A DNA stretch of 64,000 bases from an uncultured Bacteroidales bacterium (lineage in GTDB: Bacteria > Bacteroidota > Bacteroidia > Bacteroidales > Paludibacteraceae), in contig CALAUA010000015.1 in assembly GCA_937891975.1 (NCBI GenBank), forward strand, positions 62,001 through 126,000, in the 5' to 3' direction. Made by a program: the position numbers and the translations under genes. Under the pieces are notes generated by a model. The model saw only the letters and a list, made by a program, of their open reading frames with translations, was not told the DNA's origin and did no database searches. Below, piece by piece: positions 48,453 through 56,165 of the stretch (position 1 is its first letter; the number at the start of each line of letters is the position of its first letter).

Positions 48453-50000
48453 TTAGTGTTTAGAGGAAAGTTGTTCGGCGATTTTGAGGGCGGCATTGAT
48501 GCCATCGAGAGCAGAGGAGGTGATACCACCTGCGTAGCCCGCACCTTCGCCACAAGGATATAAATGAGGAGTAGAGATTGACTGCAATGTCTCTGGGTCG
48601 CGAGGGATACGCACTGCACTACTGCTGCGGCTCTCTACACCAAGGATAACGGCTTCGTTGGTTAAGAAACCACGGTACTTGCGGTCGAAATCGCGGAAGC
48701 CCTGTTGCAAGCGTTTGCCTATGTGTTCGGGCAACCACTCGTGCATGCTGCTGGAACGCACGCCCGGCAAGTAACTACATGCAGGCAGGGTGCTGCTCTT
48801 GCGCCCTTCCACGAAGTCGCGCAGGCGTTGGGCAGGAGCGATAGAAGGGGCGGAGCCGTGCTCGAAAGCGAGGCGTTCCAACTCCTGTTGGAAGCGCAGA
48901 CCAGCAAGCAAGTTTGCTTGTGGGTATTGGACGCCCCGCGGGCTAATGGGTAATGGACGCTGCGCTAATGGGTAATGGAGAAGATCTTCGGGGCGGATTT
49001 CGACAACCATGCCTGAATTGGCAAAGGGAGAGTTGCGGTGGCTGGCAGACATGCCATTGACCACACAACCACGAGCATCGCTGCCTGCAGGGACGATATG
49101 TCCGCCTGGACACATACAGAAAGAATACACGCCACGACCTTGCACCTGCGTCACGAGTGAGTACGAGGCATTGCCAATCAACTGAATGAGTTCGGGCGAT
49201 GGGTCGTGGTACATGAGGCGATTGATAAGTGCCTGAGGATGTTCGACACGCACACCCATAGCGAAACCCTTATTCGCGAGGGCGACACCGCTATCGAGGA
49301 GCATCTGGTAAGTGTCGTGGGCGGAGTGGCCGATGGCCAGAATTAGTGGGCTATTAGGCGATAAGGCGAAAGGCGAGAGGCGAGAGATACAGGTGTCGAA
49401 ATGGACTTCGCCACCGTGCTCGATGATGCACTCGCGCATGGCGCGGATGATAGAAGGTAGGCGGTCGCTGCCGATATGGGCATGCGCCTCATAGAGAATA
49501 GTATCGCTGGCACCGAAGTGATGAAAGAGCTCCATCACACGCTGCATATTGCCGCGTTTCTTGCTGCGCGAGTAGAGTTTGCCATCGGAGAAAGTACCTG
49601 CACCACCTTCGCCAAAGCAGTAGTTGGATTCGGCATTCAGTCCCTGATTGCGATTGAGGATAGCAATGTCTTTCTTGCGCTCGCTGACGGGTTTGCCACG
49701 CTCGTAAATGATAGGTTTGATGCCATGTTCGAGCAGCGTGAGGGCAGCGAAGAGTCCTGCTGGTCCTGCGCCGATGATAGCTGCAGAGTGCTTGGCATGG
49801 TGCACGTCTTGGAAAACAGGTGCCTCGTACAGAGGGATAGGTGCATCCTTGGGCAAAGGGTTGCCCTGCTCGTCGGTGAGCACGGTGAGATGGACCTTGA
49901 GCGCACGCTGGCGGGCATCAATAGAACGCTTTACGACGCGGTAGCGTTGCTCCGCGTCGTAAGCTTTATCAGGGGATAATATGAGCGTTGTTTGGTTCAT
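48453..50000 (-). CDS. FAD-dependent oxidoreductase (COG2509-like) with repeat inserts
   Basis: 515 residues. An N-terminal substrate or alpha/beta domain (RYRVVKRSIDARQRALKVHLTV) precedes the FAD-binding AAIIGAGPAGLFAALTLLEHGIKPIIYERG (about residues 75-105), then FGEGGAGTFSDGKLYSR, SLVTQVQGRGVYSFCMCPGG, and the C-terminal LYPCGEGAGYAGGITSSALDG. This group of uncharacterised dehydrogenases is widespread. Two stretches are encoded by dispersed repeats: LSPFALSPNSPL (49347-49390, heptad family) and HYPLAQRPLPISPRGVQYPQ (48927-48990, hairpin family A). Both sit in loops between core motifs. The enzyme's substrate is unknown. Confidence 0.88.
   Translation of the reverse strand: MNQTTLILSPDKAYDAEQRYRVVKRSIDARQRALKVHLTVLTDEQGNPLPKDAPIPLYEAPVFQDVHHAKHSAAIIGAGPAGLFAALTLLEHGIKPIIYERGKPVSERKKDIAILNRNQGLNAESNYCFGEGGAGTFSDGKLYSRSKKRGNMQRVMELFHHFGASDTILYEAHAHIGSDRLPSIIRAMRECIIEHGGEVHFDTCISRLSPFALSPNSPLILAIGHSAHDTYQMLLDSGVALANKGFAMGVRVEHPQALINRLMYHDPSPELIQLIGNASYSLVTQVQGRGVYSFCMCPGGHIVPAGSDARGCVVNGMSASHRNSPFANSGMVVEIRPEDLLHYPLAQRPLPISPRGVQYPQANLLAGLRFQQELERLAFEHGSAPSIAPAQRLRDFVEGRKSSTLPACSYLPGVRSSSMHEWLPEHIGKRLQQGFRDFDRKYRGFLTNEAVILGVESRSSSAVRIPRDPETLQSISTPHLYPCGEGAGYAGGITSSALDGINAALKIAEQLSSKH
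48927..48990. repeat. mini-hairpin repeat array (family A) inside the FAD gene
   Basis: TATTGGACGCCC-CGC-GGGC, TAATGGGTAATGGACGC-TGC-GC, TAATGGGTAATGG. Same linker as at 1039-1100, 51499-51562 and 57883-57970. Translated in frame on the minus strand. Confidence 0.75.
49347..49390. repeat. GGCGAAA/GGCGAGA heptad repeat inside the FAD gene
   Basis: GGGCTATTAGGCGATAAGGCGAAAGG followed by CGAGAGGCGAGAG: about six 7-8 base units. Related tracts at 52763-52807, 54478-54503 and 56288-56490. Confidence 0.7.
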
Positions 50001-50002
50001 GA

Positions 50003-50130
50003 ATAGATCGCTTCGCTGCTAGATGCTAGACCGTTTCACTGTTAGATCGCGACTTTGTCGCTGTTAGATTCTGGGGTCTAACTTCTAACAATGTAGTGGT
50101 CTAATTTCTAACAGCACCTTAGGTGCGGTC
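50003..50130. repeat. mini-hairpin repeat array (family B) between recA and the FAD gene
   Basis: TAGATC/GTTAGA linkers alternate with GC-TTC-GC, GCGAC-TTT-GTCGC, a TAGACC/GGTCTA-type pair and CACC-TTA-GGTG. It fills most of the gap downstream of recA. Confidence 0.72.
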
Positions 50131-51138
50131 TTACTTTTTCAGCGCTTCCATTACTTTGCTTTCGATCTCGTCGGCGAGGTCTGGGTTGTCGCGGAGGACG
50201 TTCTTGGCAGCATCGCGACCTTGAGCGAGTTTGTTGCCATCGTAGCTATACCATGAGCCAGACTTGGTCAAGATACCGTACTCTACACCCATATCCACGA
50301 GTTCGCCTACGCGAGAGATACCCTCGTTGAACATGAGGTCAAACTCCGCTTTCTTGAATGGAGGTGCTACCTTGTTCTTGATGACCTTCACGCGCACTTG
50401 GTTACCGATAATCTCGTCGCCATCCTTGATAGCACTTGCCTTGCGGATGTCGAGGCGAACGGAAGCGTAGAACTTCAGCGCGTTACCACCTGTAGTAGTC
50501 TCTGGGTTGCCGAACATCACGCCGATCTTCTCGCGGAGTTGGTTGATGAAGATACAGGTGGTGTTGGTCTTGTTGATAGTAGCGGTGAGTTTGCGGAGCG
50601 CTTGCGACATGAGTCGTGCTTGCAAGCCCACACGGTTGTCGCCCATGTCGCCTTCGATCTCGGCTTTTGGGGTGAGAGCAGCTACAGAGTCGATGACCAC
50701 CAAATCCACGGCTGCACTACGGATGAGTTCGTCTGCGATGTCGAGGGCTTGTTCGCCGCAGTCCGGTTGAGCAATGAGGAGGTTATCGGTGTCCACACCC
50801 AGTTTCTCCGCATAAAAGCGGTCAAATGCGTGTTCAGCATCGATGATAGCAGCGATACCGCCTTGCTTCTGCACCTCAGCCATAGCGTGGATAGCGAGGG
50901 TGGTCTTACCAGAAGACTCTGGACCGTAGATCTCCACCACACGACCGCGAGGGTAGCCGCCTACGCCAAGCGCGATGTTCAAACCTACTGAACCTGAAGG
51001 GATTACAGGTACATCTTCTATCTTATCGTCGCCCAATTTCATGATGGCGCCTTTGCCGAAATCTTTATCGATTTTTGCCATGGCCAGTTGCAAGGCCTTT
51101 AGTTTCTCTGGTGAGGGCATTTTCTTTTCTTCTGCCAT
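50131..51138 (-). CDS. recA: recombinase RecA
   Basis: 335 residues. Walker A GPESSGKTTLAIHA, Walker B VDLVVIDSVAAL, GDNRVGLQARLMSQALRKL, NQLREKIGVMFGNPETTTGGNALKFYAS and the C-terminal domain are all present. RecA forms filaments on single-stranded DNA for strand exchange and SOS induction. The promoter at 51208-51238 precedes it. The first codons are MAEEKKMPSPEKLKALQLAM, typical of the Bacteroidota form. Confidence 0.98.
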   Translation of the reverse strand: MAEEKKMPSPEKLKALQLAMAKIDKDFGKGAIMKLGDDKIEDVPVIPSGSVGLNIALGVGGYPRGRVVEIYGPESSGKTTLAIHAMAEVQKQGGIAAIIDAEHAFDRFYAEKLGVDTDNLLIAQPDCGEQALDIADELIRSAAVDLVVIDSVAALTPKAEIEGDMGDNRVGLQARLMSQALRKLTATINKTNTTCIFINQLREKIGVMFGNPETTTGGNALKFYASVRLDIRKASAIKDGDEIIGNQVRVKVIKNKVAPPFKKAEFDLMFNEGISRVGELVDMGVEYGILTKSGSWYSYDGNKLAQGRDAAKNVLRDNPDLADEIESKVMEALKK

Positions 51139-51207
51139 AGTCGTATAAATGTTTTAAGGGTTAAAAGAGTTTTAAACGTTTTAAAGGTGCGTTATCGAAC
51201 GCGAGTG

Positions 51208-51238
51208 CAAAGGTAGTACTTTTTTTGCATTTATGCAA
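51208..51238 (-). promoter_or_regulatory. promoter for recA
   Basis: Minus-strand TACCTTTG (51215-51208) with TTG 20 bases upstream (51238-51236). A clear LexA-type palindrome was not found. Confidence 0.74.
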
Positions 51239-51262
51239 ATAGTAATAGTATTTTTTCTGTCT

Positions 51263-51361
51263 TTATGCTTCGTGATGCAAAAACTGGGCAATCATGTCGA
51301 TGCAAAAAGTGATGACTGTAGCCGAAGCAAGACTGATGAGTAATGTTAAAAATAGATTCAT
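51263..51361 (-). CDS. candidate 32-aa membrane microprotein
   Basis: A 33-codon frame starting ATG at 51361: residues 1-20 are hydrophobic (MNLFLTLLISLASATVITFC) followed by IDMIAQFLHHEA. It has a possible promoter box (51419-51412) in front and the recA promoter directly behind it. This resembles the very short membrane proteins found in Bacteroidota genomes, but at this length chance cannot be excluded. Confidence 0.4.
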   Translation of the reverse strand: MNLFLTLLISLASATVITFCIDMIAQFLHHEA

Positions 51362-51411
51362 ACGTGTGCGATTTTTAAGTGGTTAAACATATATTTTTTT
51401 GAAATCGGGTG

Positions 51412-51419
51412 CAAAGGTA
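51412..51419 (-). promoter_or_regulatory. possible -7 box ahead of the microprotein
   Basis: Minus-strand TACCTTTG (51419-51412). No TTG at the usual distance, so weaker than the others. Confidence 0.4.
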
Positions 51420-51454
51420 CTGCTTCAAACTGCTAAAACTTGTCAGTATGTAAG

Positions 51455-51491
51455 AAAAAATGCACTTTTCCACAAAAAAAGTGCATTTTTT
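51455..51491. terminator. strong bidirectional hairpin
   Basis: AAAAAATGCACTTTT (51455-51469) pairs with AAAAGTGCATTTTTT (51477-51491), 15 bp. It insulates the recA side from the nitroreductase side. Confidence 0.78.
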
Positions 51492-51498
51492 AGGTTAG

Positions 51499-51562
51499 AG
51501 GACGCGGCAGAGCCGCTATAGAACGGCGCGAGGCGCCTATAGGACGCCCTTTGGGCTATTGG
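51499..51562. repeat. mini-hairpin repeat array (family A), intergenic
   Basis: GGACGCGGC-AGA-GCCGC, TATAGAACGGCGC-GAG-GCGCC, TATAGGACGCCC-TTT-GGGC, TATTGG. Three stems of different sequence, each perfectly paired around a three-base loop. Confidence 0.8.
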
Positions 51563-51584
51563 TTATAGACATGGGGAAATAAAA

Positions 51585-51611
51585 AGCCCTCACATTGGTG
51601 ATGTGAGGGCT
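51585..51611 (-). terminator. terminator after the nitroreductase gene
   Basis: AGCCCTCACAT (51585-51595) pairs with ATGTGAGGGCT (51601-51611); minus-strand U tract TTTTTATTT. Confidence 0.86.
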
Positions 51612-51631
51612 GGAGGTGTAGGGACGGGAGA

Positions 51632-52252
51632 TTAGTCGATATACTGCACTTTGTTGATGTTGCGAGGTTTGGCTGCGGGTGATTCGTTGGCATAGCCAAA
51701 GCCGACACAGAGGCAGAGTTCGTAGTTGTCGCTGAAGCCCAATAGAGCAAGAATCTCTGCGCTGTTTTGTGCATCATTGATAAAGCGAACAGGGCTGCCG
51801 AGGCAGATAGAGCCAACGCCCAGCGATTGGGCAGCGAGCATCATGTTGCCTGCGAGTAGTCCGCAGTCGTATGCCGAGAAATCGTAACCAAGGTCACGAG
51901 CGATGAAGGTCATCACTGGTGCACCACGCATACAGCCGCGTACCATCTCTGGTTGGAGAGCAGGATTACCAGTCACCATCAGATCTTGAACTTGTTGCAT
52001 AGTAGCAGGGTTGTCGATGATACGTACTTCCCATGACTGTTTGTTCTGACCATTAGCAGCATTGATACCGCAGGTCATGATTTGCATCATCGTGTCGCGT
52101 GCCACGGGGGTAGCGTGGTACTGACGGATGCTTCGACGTGACATGATGGCGTTGATGACTTCGTTGTTCATAGGTTCGTTGTTTTGAGGGGTAGGATTGC
52201 AACCTACCAATGTGAGTGCCAAAAGTGGCAGGAGGATAAAAATCTGTTTCAT
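51632..52252 (-). CDS. nitroreductase-family lipoprotein
   Basis: 206 residues. The N-terminus MKQIFILLPLLALTLVGCNP is a lipoprotein signal with the lipobox Cys at about residue 18. After a short linker comes the flavin-binding nitroreductase fold: IMSRRSIRQYHATPV, GINAANGQNKQSWEVRIIDN, YDCGLLAGNMMLAAQSLGVGSICLGSP and ELCLCVGFGYANESPAAKPR. These enzymes use FMN and NAD(P)H to reduce nitro or quinone compounds. The export signal is unusual for the family in general but is seen in Bacteroidota. It ends at a strong terminator. Confidence 0.88.
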   Translation of the reverse strand: MKQIFILLPLLALTLVGCNPTPQNNEPMNNEVINAIMSRRSIRQYHATPVARDTMMQIMTCGINAANGQNKQSWEVRIIDNPATMQQVQDLMVTGNPALQPEMVRGCMRGAPVMTFIARDLGYDFSAYDCGLLAGNMMLAAQSLGVGSICLGSPVRFINDAQNSAEILALLGFSDNYELCLCVGFGYANESPAAKPRNINKVQYID

Positions 52253-52274
52253 AATTGTTTTATATAGGATTAGA

Positions 52275-52320
52275 ATTGTGCGGTTATTGTACGGTTATAG
52301 TGCGGTTATTGTGCGGTGCG
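52275..52320. repeat. 11-bp tandem repeat TGCGGTTATTG
   Basis: Four units of about 11 bases (TTGTGCGGTTA, TTGTACGGTTA, TAGTGCGGTTA, TTGTGCGGTGC) lie between rsgA and the nitroreductase gene. The period equals that of the CACTAACTAAT arrays. Confidence 0.75.
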
Positions 52321-52328
52321 TCTGAACA

Positions 52329-53291
52329 TTATCTATATTTCCCTTCGTTGGTATCGTCGAGGATGCTGAGGTAACTTTCGTAGCGCGAGAGGGCAATATG
52401 GCCATCTACTACTGCTTGGTACACAGCGCACCCAGGTTCGCCTGTGTGCAGGCAATTGGAGTAGCGGCAATCGCGTGCTATCTCAAAAATCTCGCGGAAG
52501 TAGTGGCTTACTTCCTCTTTCTTGATGTCGAGTAGCCCGAAGCCCTTGATGCCAGGGGTGTCGATGATCCAAGAATGTTGTGTAGGGTTGTGTAGTGGGT
52601 ACATCTCGGAGAAAGTGGTGGTGTGCATACCTTTGTGGTGGGCAGAGGAGATGGCTCCTGTACGAGCAATATCTTTGCCGAGGATGGCATTGAGTAGGGT
52701 AGATTTGCCTACGCCAGAATTGCCAGAGAGGAGAGTAACTTTGCCATCGAAGATGGCAGAGATGAGGTGATTAGGCGATTGGGCGATTGGGCTATCAGGC
52801 GAAGAAGTGAGGGTTATTGCAGAGATAGCGTAGGTAGGATAGCCAAGCGACTCATATAGTTGGCGAAGGGTGGAGAGTTGCTGTAGTTCTTCTTCGGTGA
52901 GTAGGTCCACCTTATTAAATATTATGCACGCGGGCACGCGATAAGCTTCGCATGTGGCTAGGAAACGGTCGATGAAGGTAGTGGAGGTCTCGGGATGGCG
53001 GAGTGTGACAATCAGTGCTGCCATATCCACGTTGGCAGCTATGATGTGTGAGGCATAGCTGAGATTAGTGGCTCGGCGAATGATGTAGTTCTTGCGGTCG
53101 TATAGTTCAGTAATCCAGTTGGTGCCATCTTCTAGTTGGGTTACCTCTACATGGTCGCCAATCGCAATAGGATTGGTAGAACGAATACCTCGAATACGGA
53201 AGTTGCCTTTGACATGGCAGTCGGCGGTGGTTCCGTCTTCGAAGTGCACTCCGTAGCTGGTGCCGGTAGATTTTATGACTAGTCCTTTCAT
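52329..53291 (-). CDS. rsgA: ribosome small-subunit-dependent GTPase A
   Basis: RsgA helps late 30S maturation. 320 residues: N-terminal OB fold (VIKSTGTSYGVHFEDGTTADCHVKG, IAIGDHVEV), circularly permuted GTPase with IIFNKVDLL (G4) before LLSGNSGVGKSTLLNAIL (G1) and IIDTPGIKGFGL (G3), and a C-terminal zinc site CRYSNCLHTGEPGCAV. The segment SSPDSPIAQSPNHL at about residues 161-176, between G4/G5 and G1, is encoded by a heptad-type repeat (52763-52807) and replaces the usual short linker. Confidence 0.95.
   Translation of the reverse strand: MKGLVIKSTGTSYGVHFEDGTTADCHVKGNFRIRGIRSTNPIAIGDHVEVTQLEDGTNWITELYDRKNYIIRRATNLSYASHIIAANVDMAALIVTLRHPETSTTFIDRFLATCEAYRVPACIIFNKVDLLTEEELQQLSTLRQLYESLGYPTYAISAITLTSSPDSPIAQSPNHLISAIFDGKVTLLSGNSGVGKSTLLNAILGKDIARTGAISSAHHKGMHTTTFSEMYPLHNPTQHSWIIDTPGIKGFGLLDIKKEEVSHYFREIFEIARDCRYSNCLHTGEPGCAVYQAVVDGHIALSRYESYLSILDDTNEGKYR
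52763..52807. repeat. GGCGATT heptad repeat inside rsgA
   Basis: GGTGATTAGGCGATTGGGCG then ATTGGGCTATCAGGCGAAG, about five units of GGCGATT-like words, read in frame on the minus strand. Confidence 0.65.
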
Positions 53292-53292
53292 T

Positions 53293-54420
53293 CTAAAACG
53301 CTTCTGTTGCTGTTAGGTAAAAACTGTATGCATTGATGTTGTTCCATCGTGGGTCAATGTTGCTGCGAGCGATGTCGAAGCGGATGTTGACTTTAGCGCG
53401 GTTGATGGTGGCTCTTAGTCCGAGTCCATAGCCCACTTTGGGTACTGCCCAGTGCCAATTGTGGTAGTCATAGACATCTCCTATGCCAGCGAACACTGCG
53501 GCGCGGAAGATACTCCAGATGGGTATGCGGAGTTCGGCTTGCAGTGCCATCATGATGTCGTCGCGAAACATGTCGCTATTGATACCTCTAATACCGTCTT
53601 GTCCGCCTAGGCGTGGGAGCATAGGGTAGAGGGTAAGGTGGGAGATGTGGTATGGTGATAGCATCAGTTGTGCCTTGAATTGCCAAGCAAAGACGAGGTC
53701 ACAGGGCAATGGTACATAGTGTCGCAAATCGGCAAATAGTAGGCCATTGACGGTGGCTTGTTGTCCTTGGGGTATGTCTATCTGGTTGGTATATGCGGCT
53801 GCTGCGGTGACTTTGGCAAAGATACCCTTGGTGGGGTAGAAGACATTGTCTCGCGAGTCGTATTGGGCTACAGCACCCAATGCCAGTTGCACTAGCGGAT
53901 TGACGGTGGTGTAGGTGTCTTGGATGCAGAATCGTGCGATGAGCATATCTGCCATCGGGCCAACGGCTATGTGTTTGCCCACATAAATAGGCGCTTGGAT
54001 GTTGAGGTAACCGCGTTGTAGTTGGTAGGGTGTTCCCTGACGGAGCATGCCGATGCCGGTGTTGCCTTCGTTGGCAAAGTGGGAGTCGTGGTAGATGCCG
54101 TAGTAGGTGGCTGGTCGGTCGCTATAGCCAGCGCGGAATTGGAGTTGCCAAGAGCTTACTCCCTTATTCTGGACTCCGGACTCCCGATTCCCGAAATACA
54201 ACGACCCTTGGGCATTGATATACCATTGGTGGTTGAGCGAGTAGGTGCCATCGAGTTGGACGATGGAGGTTCGCTCTTGATTGGGTAGGCGGAAGTAACC
54301 TTGCGCAGCGGCACCAAACTCCCATGTGGATTCGGGTGAGTAGTTGATGACGGGTATGCCCATAGCGGGCAGGTTGAGCAGGCTATCAAGCGAAATAGCA
54401 TGAGACATTGGGATAGCCAA
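53293..54420 (-). CDS. Omp85/BamA-like C-terminal beta-barrel protein
   Basis: At least 375 residues, strand-rich throughout and ending in Phe (SFYLTATEAF), as in outer membrane barrels. The second half has the surface-antigen D15 pattern (LGAVAQYDSRDNVFYPTKGIFAKV, LPRLGGQDGIRGINSDMFRDD, VGYGLGLRATI). The first ATG (54420) lies inside a probable signal peptide. The same frame extends upstream as KRSLILAIAWALAIPMSHA but has no ATG, GTG or TTG before a stop; a family B mini-hairpin (54444-54470) occupies that spot. The start is therefore uncertain and may use a rare codon or have been altered by the repeat. It ends one base before rsgA, so the two are probably coupled. Confidence 0.75.
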   Translation of the reverse strand: MAIPMSHAISLDSLLNLPAMGIPVINYSPESTWEFGAAAQGYFRLPNQERTSIVQLDGTYSLNHQWYINAQGSLYFGNRESGVQNKGVSSWQLQFRAGYSDRPATYYGIYHDSHFANEGNTGIGMLRQGTPYQLQRGYLNIQAPIYVGKHIAVGPMADMLIARFCIQDTYTTVNPLVQLALGAVAQYDSRDNVFYPTKGIFAKVTAAAAYTNQIDIPQGQQATVNGLLFADLRHYVPLPCDLVFAWQFKAQLMLSPYHISHLTLYPMLPRLGGQDGIRGINSDMFRDDIMMALQAELRIPIWSIFRAAVFAGIGDVYDYHNWHWAVPKVGYGLGLRATINRAKVNIRFDIARSNIDPRWNNINAYSFYLTATEAF

Positions 54421-54566
54421 TGCCCATGCTATTGCCAGTATGAGTGATCGCTTTGCGATAGTAGTTTAGAGGTGATGAGGCGAGAGGCGAGAGGCGAAGA
54501 GGCTCGAAACTAGGCAGCTCTGCTGCCCACGCCTTTAACCTTTAACCTCTAACCTTTAACCTAAAC
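54421..54566. repeat. mixed repeat cluster between the barrel gene and frr
   Basis: Contains a family B hairpin ATCGC-TTT-GCGAT (54446-54458), a GGCGAGA/GGCGAAG heptad run (54478-54503), a GGCAGC-TCT-GCTGCC hairpin (54513-54527), and a TTTAACC 7-8 base tandem run (54534-54564). No gene. Confidence 0.72.
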
Positions 54567-55127
54567 TTACACGGTCATGATTTCTTTCTCCTTGGCTGCG
54601 TAGATTTCGTCGATGCGCTTCACATATTTGTCGTGAAGTTTTTGTGCATCGCTCTCCGCATCTTTCTCAGCGTCCTCTGGCAAACCTTCTTTGATTTGCT
54701 TTTTGAGTGTGTCAATGGCATCGCGGCGTGCGTTGCGTACGCTCACTTTTGCGTTCTCGGCTTCGCCTTTGCATTGCTTAGCGAGTTCTTTACGGCGTTC
54801 CTCGGTCAATGGTGGTATCATGAGTCGGATGCACTCGCCATTGTTGTTTGGAGCCAAACCAACGCTGGAGTTGATCAATGCGCGCTCGATTTCGGAGAGC
54901 ATTTTCTTCTCCCAAGGTTGGATTTGGATGGTGCGAGCGTCAGGGGTGGTGATAGTAGCCACATTGGATAGTGGCGACATTTGTCCGTAGTATTCCACCT
55001 TGACTACATCCAAGATTCGTGCACTGGCTTTGCCTGCGCGGATGCGCGCCAAAGCGTCGTCGAGGTACATGACAGCAGATTCCATCAATTCCTCTGCTTC
55101 GTTCAAAATAACTTTAGGTTCGATCAT
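54567..55127 (-). CDS. frr: ribosome recycling factor
   Basis: 186 residues, full length. It shows the typical helical arms (VMYLDDALARIRAGKASARILD, VEYYGQMSPLSNVATITTPDARTIQIQPWEKKML) and LMIPPLTEERRKELAKQCKGEAENAKVSVRNARRDA. RRF splits the post-termination ribosome with EF-G. It lies 5 bases after pyrH in the common pyrH-frr order. Confidence 0.97.
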   Translation of the reverse strand: MIEPKVILNEAEELMESAVMYLDDALARIRAGKASARILDVVKVEYYGQMSPLSNVATITTPDARTIQIQPWEKKMLSEIERALINSSVGLAPNNNGECIRLMIPPLTEERRKELAKQCKGEAENAKVSVRNARRDAIDTLKKQIKEGLPEDAEKDAESDAQKLHDKYVKRIDEIYAAKEKEIMTV

Positions 55128-55132
55128 GGTTA

Positions 55133-55837
55133 TCAGGGTTTTACAAGTGTTCCTATTTGTTGTCCGTTCATTACTTTCTCGAGGTTGCCTACGGTGTCCA
55201 TGTCAAAGACATAGATTGGCATGTTGTTCTCGCGGCACATAGTGATGGCAGTGAGGTCCATGACTTTGAGCTTCATCTCGAGAATCTCGTCGTAGGTGAT
55301 CTGTGTGTATTTGGTAGCCGTAGGGTCTTTCTCTGGGTCAGCGGTGTAGATGCCGTCCACGCGTGTACCCTTCATCATCACATCTGCTTTGAGTTCGATA
55401 GCGCGAAGCACGGAAGCGGTGTCGGTAGTGAAATATGGATTGCCCGTACCGCCAGCGATGATGACAATATTGCCTTTGTTGAGTAGGCGAAGGGCTTTGT
55501 CTGTGCTATAGAGTTCGCCAACTGGCTCCATGCGCACGCTAGTGAGAACGCGTGCTCTCTGTCCGATAGCTTCGAGGGCAGAGCAAAGTGCGAGCGAGTT
55601 GATGACTGTGGCTAGCATGCCCATTTGGTCGCCTTTCACGCGGTCAAAACCTTTTTGTGCGCCGCTAAGACCACGGAAGATGTTACCTCCGCCAATGACG
55701 ATAGCCACTTGCACACCCGTATTGGCGATAGTGCGTATTTGTTCTGCATAGTCAGCAAGACGCTGTGGGTCAATACCGTATTGCTGTGCGCCCATGAGGC
55801 TTTCGCCTGAAAGTTTTAGGAGTATTCGTTTGTACAT
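55133..55837 (-). CDS. pyrH: UMP kinase
   Basis: 234 residues of the amino-acid-kinase fold: KRILLKLSGESLMG, QVAIVIGGGNIFRG, DQMGMLATVINSLAL, FTTDTASVLRAIELKADVMMKGTRVDGIYTADP, MDLTAITMCRENNMPIYVFD. It phosphorylates UMP to UDP. Full length and with a good promoter at 55900-55930. Confidence 0.97.
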   Translation of the reverse strand: MYKRILLKLSGESLMGAQQYGIDPQRLADYAEQIRTIANTGVQVAIVIGGGNIFRGLSGAQKGFDRVKGDQMGMLATVINSLALCSALEAIGQRARVLTSVRMEPVGELYSTDKALRLLNKGNIVIIAGGTGNPYFTTDTASVLRAIELKADVMMKGTRVDGIYTADPEKDPTATKYTQITYDEILEMKLKVMDLTAITMCRENNMPIYVFDMDTVGNLEKVMNGQQIGTLVKP

Positions 55838-55899
55838 TTGTGTCTTTTTTTAGAAATTATAATATATGGTATGATATACACATGTATACTTATCCGCCG

Positions 55900-55930
55900 C
55901 AAAATTACAACTTTTTTGCGATATATGCAA
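55900..55930 (-). promoter_or_regulatory. promoter for pyrH-frr
   Basis: Minus-strand TAATTTTG (55907-55900) with TTG 20 bases upstream (55930-55928). Confidence 0.7.
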
Positions 55931-56110
55931 ATATGTTGTGATTTTTTGCTTTTTTCTATCTCGATTTATCCTGAAGATACCCCGAAGATACCCTAAAGAT
56001 AGTTCATACATAATCAAGGAATATTCATATTTTTTATGATTCACTTATGTGTGAGTATTCTTAAAAAAATAATCAACCATATTTAGGATAAGATATATTT
56101 TTCAATTTTT

Positions 56111-56141
56111 TTGGAAATTTCCAAAGATTTTAGTACCTTTG
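56111..56141 (+). promoter_or_regulatory. promoter for the HPr-kinase-like operon
   Basis: TTG (56111-56113), 20 bases, TACCTTTG (56134-56141). It excludes translation starts at or before 56141. Confidence 0.74.
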
Positions 56142-56165
56142 CACCAAATTTTTAAGAAAATTCTC

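Larger units (their letters stand above)
55838..56165. other. intergenic region between divergent pyrH and HPr-kinase-like genes
   Basis: 328 bases, AT-rich, holding one promoter on each strand (55900-55930 minus, 56111-56141 plus) and a short CCTGAAGATACC/CCGAAGATACC/CCTAAAGATA direct repeat (55970-55999). No gene or RNA is supported. Confidence 0.6.

Noticed and set aside
50398..50991. A 197-codon plus-strand open frame
   Set aside because: Antisense shadow of recA.
51139..51262. A LexA-type SOS operator ahead of recA
   Set aside because: No convincing inverted repeat was found around the promoter.
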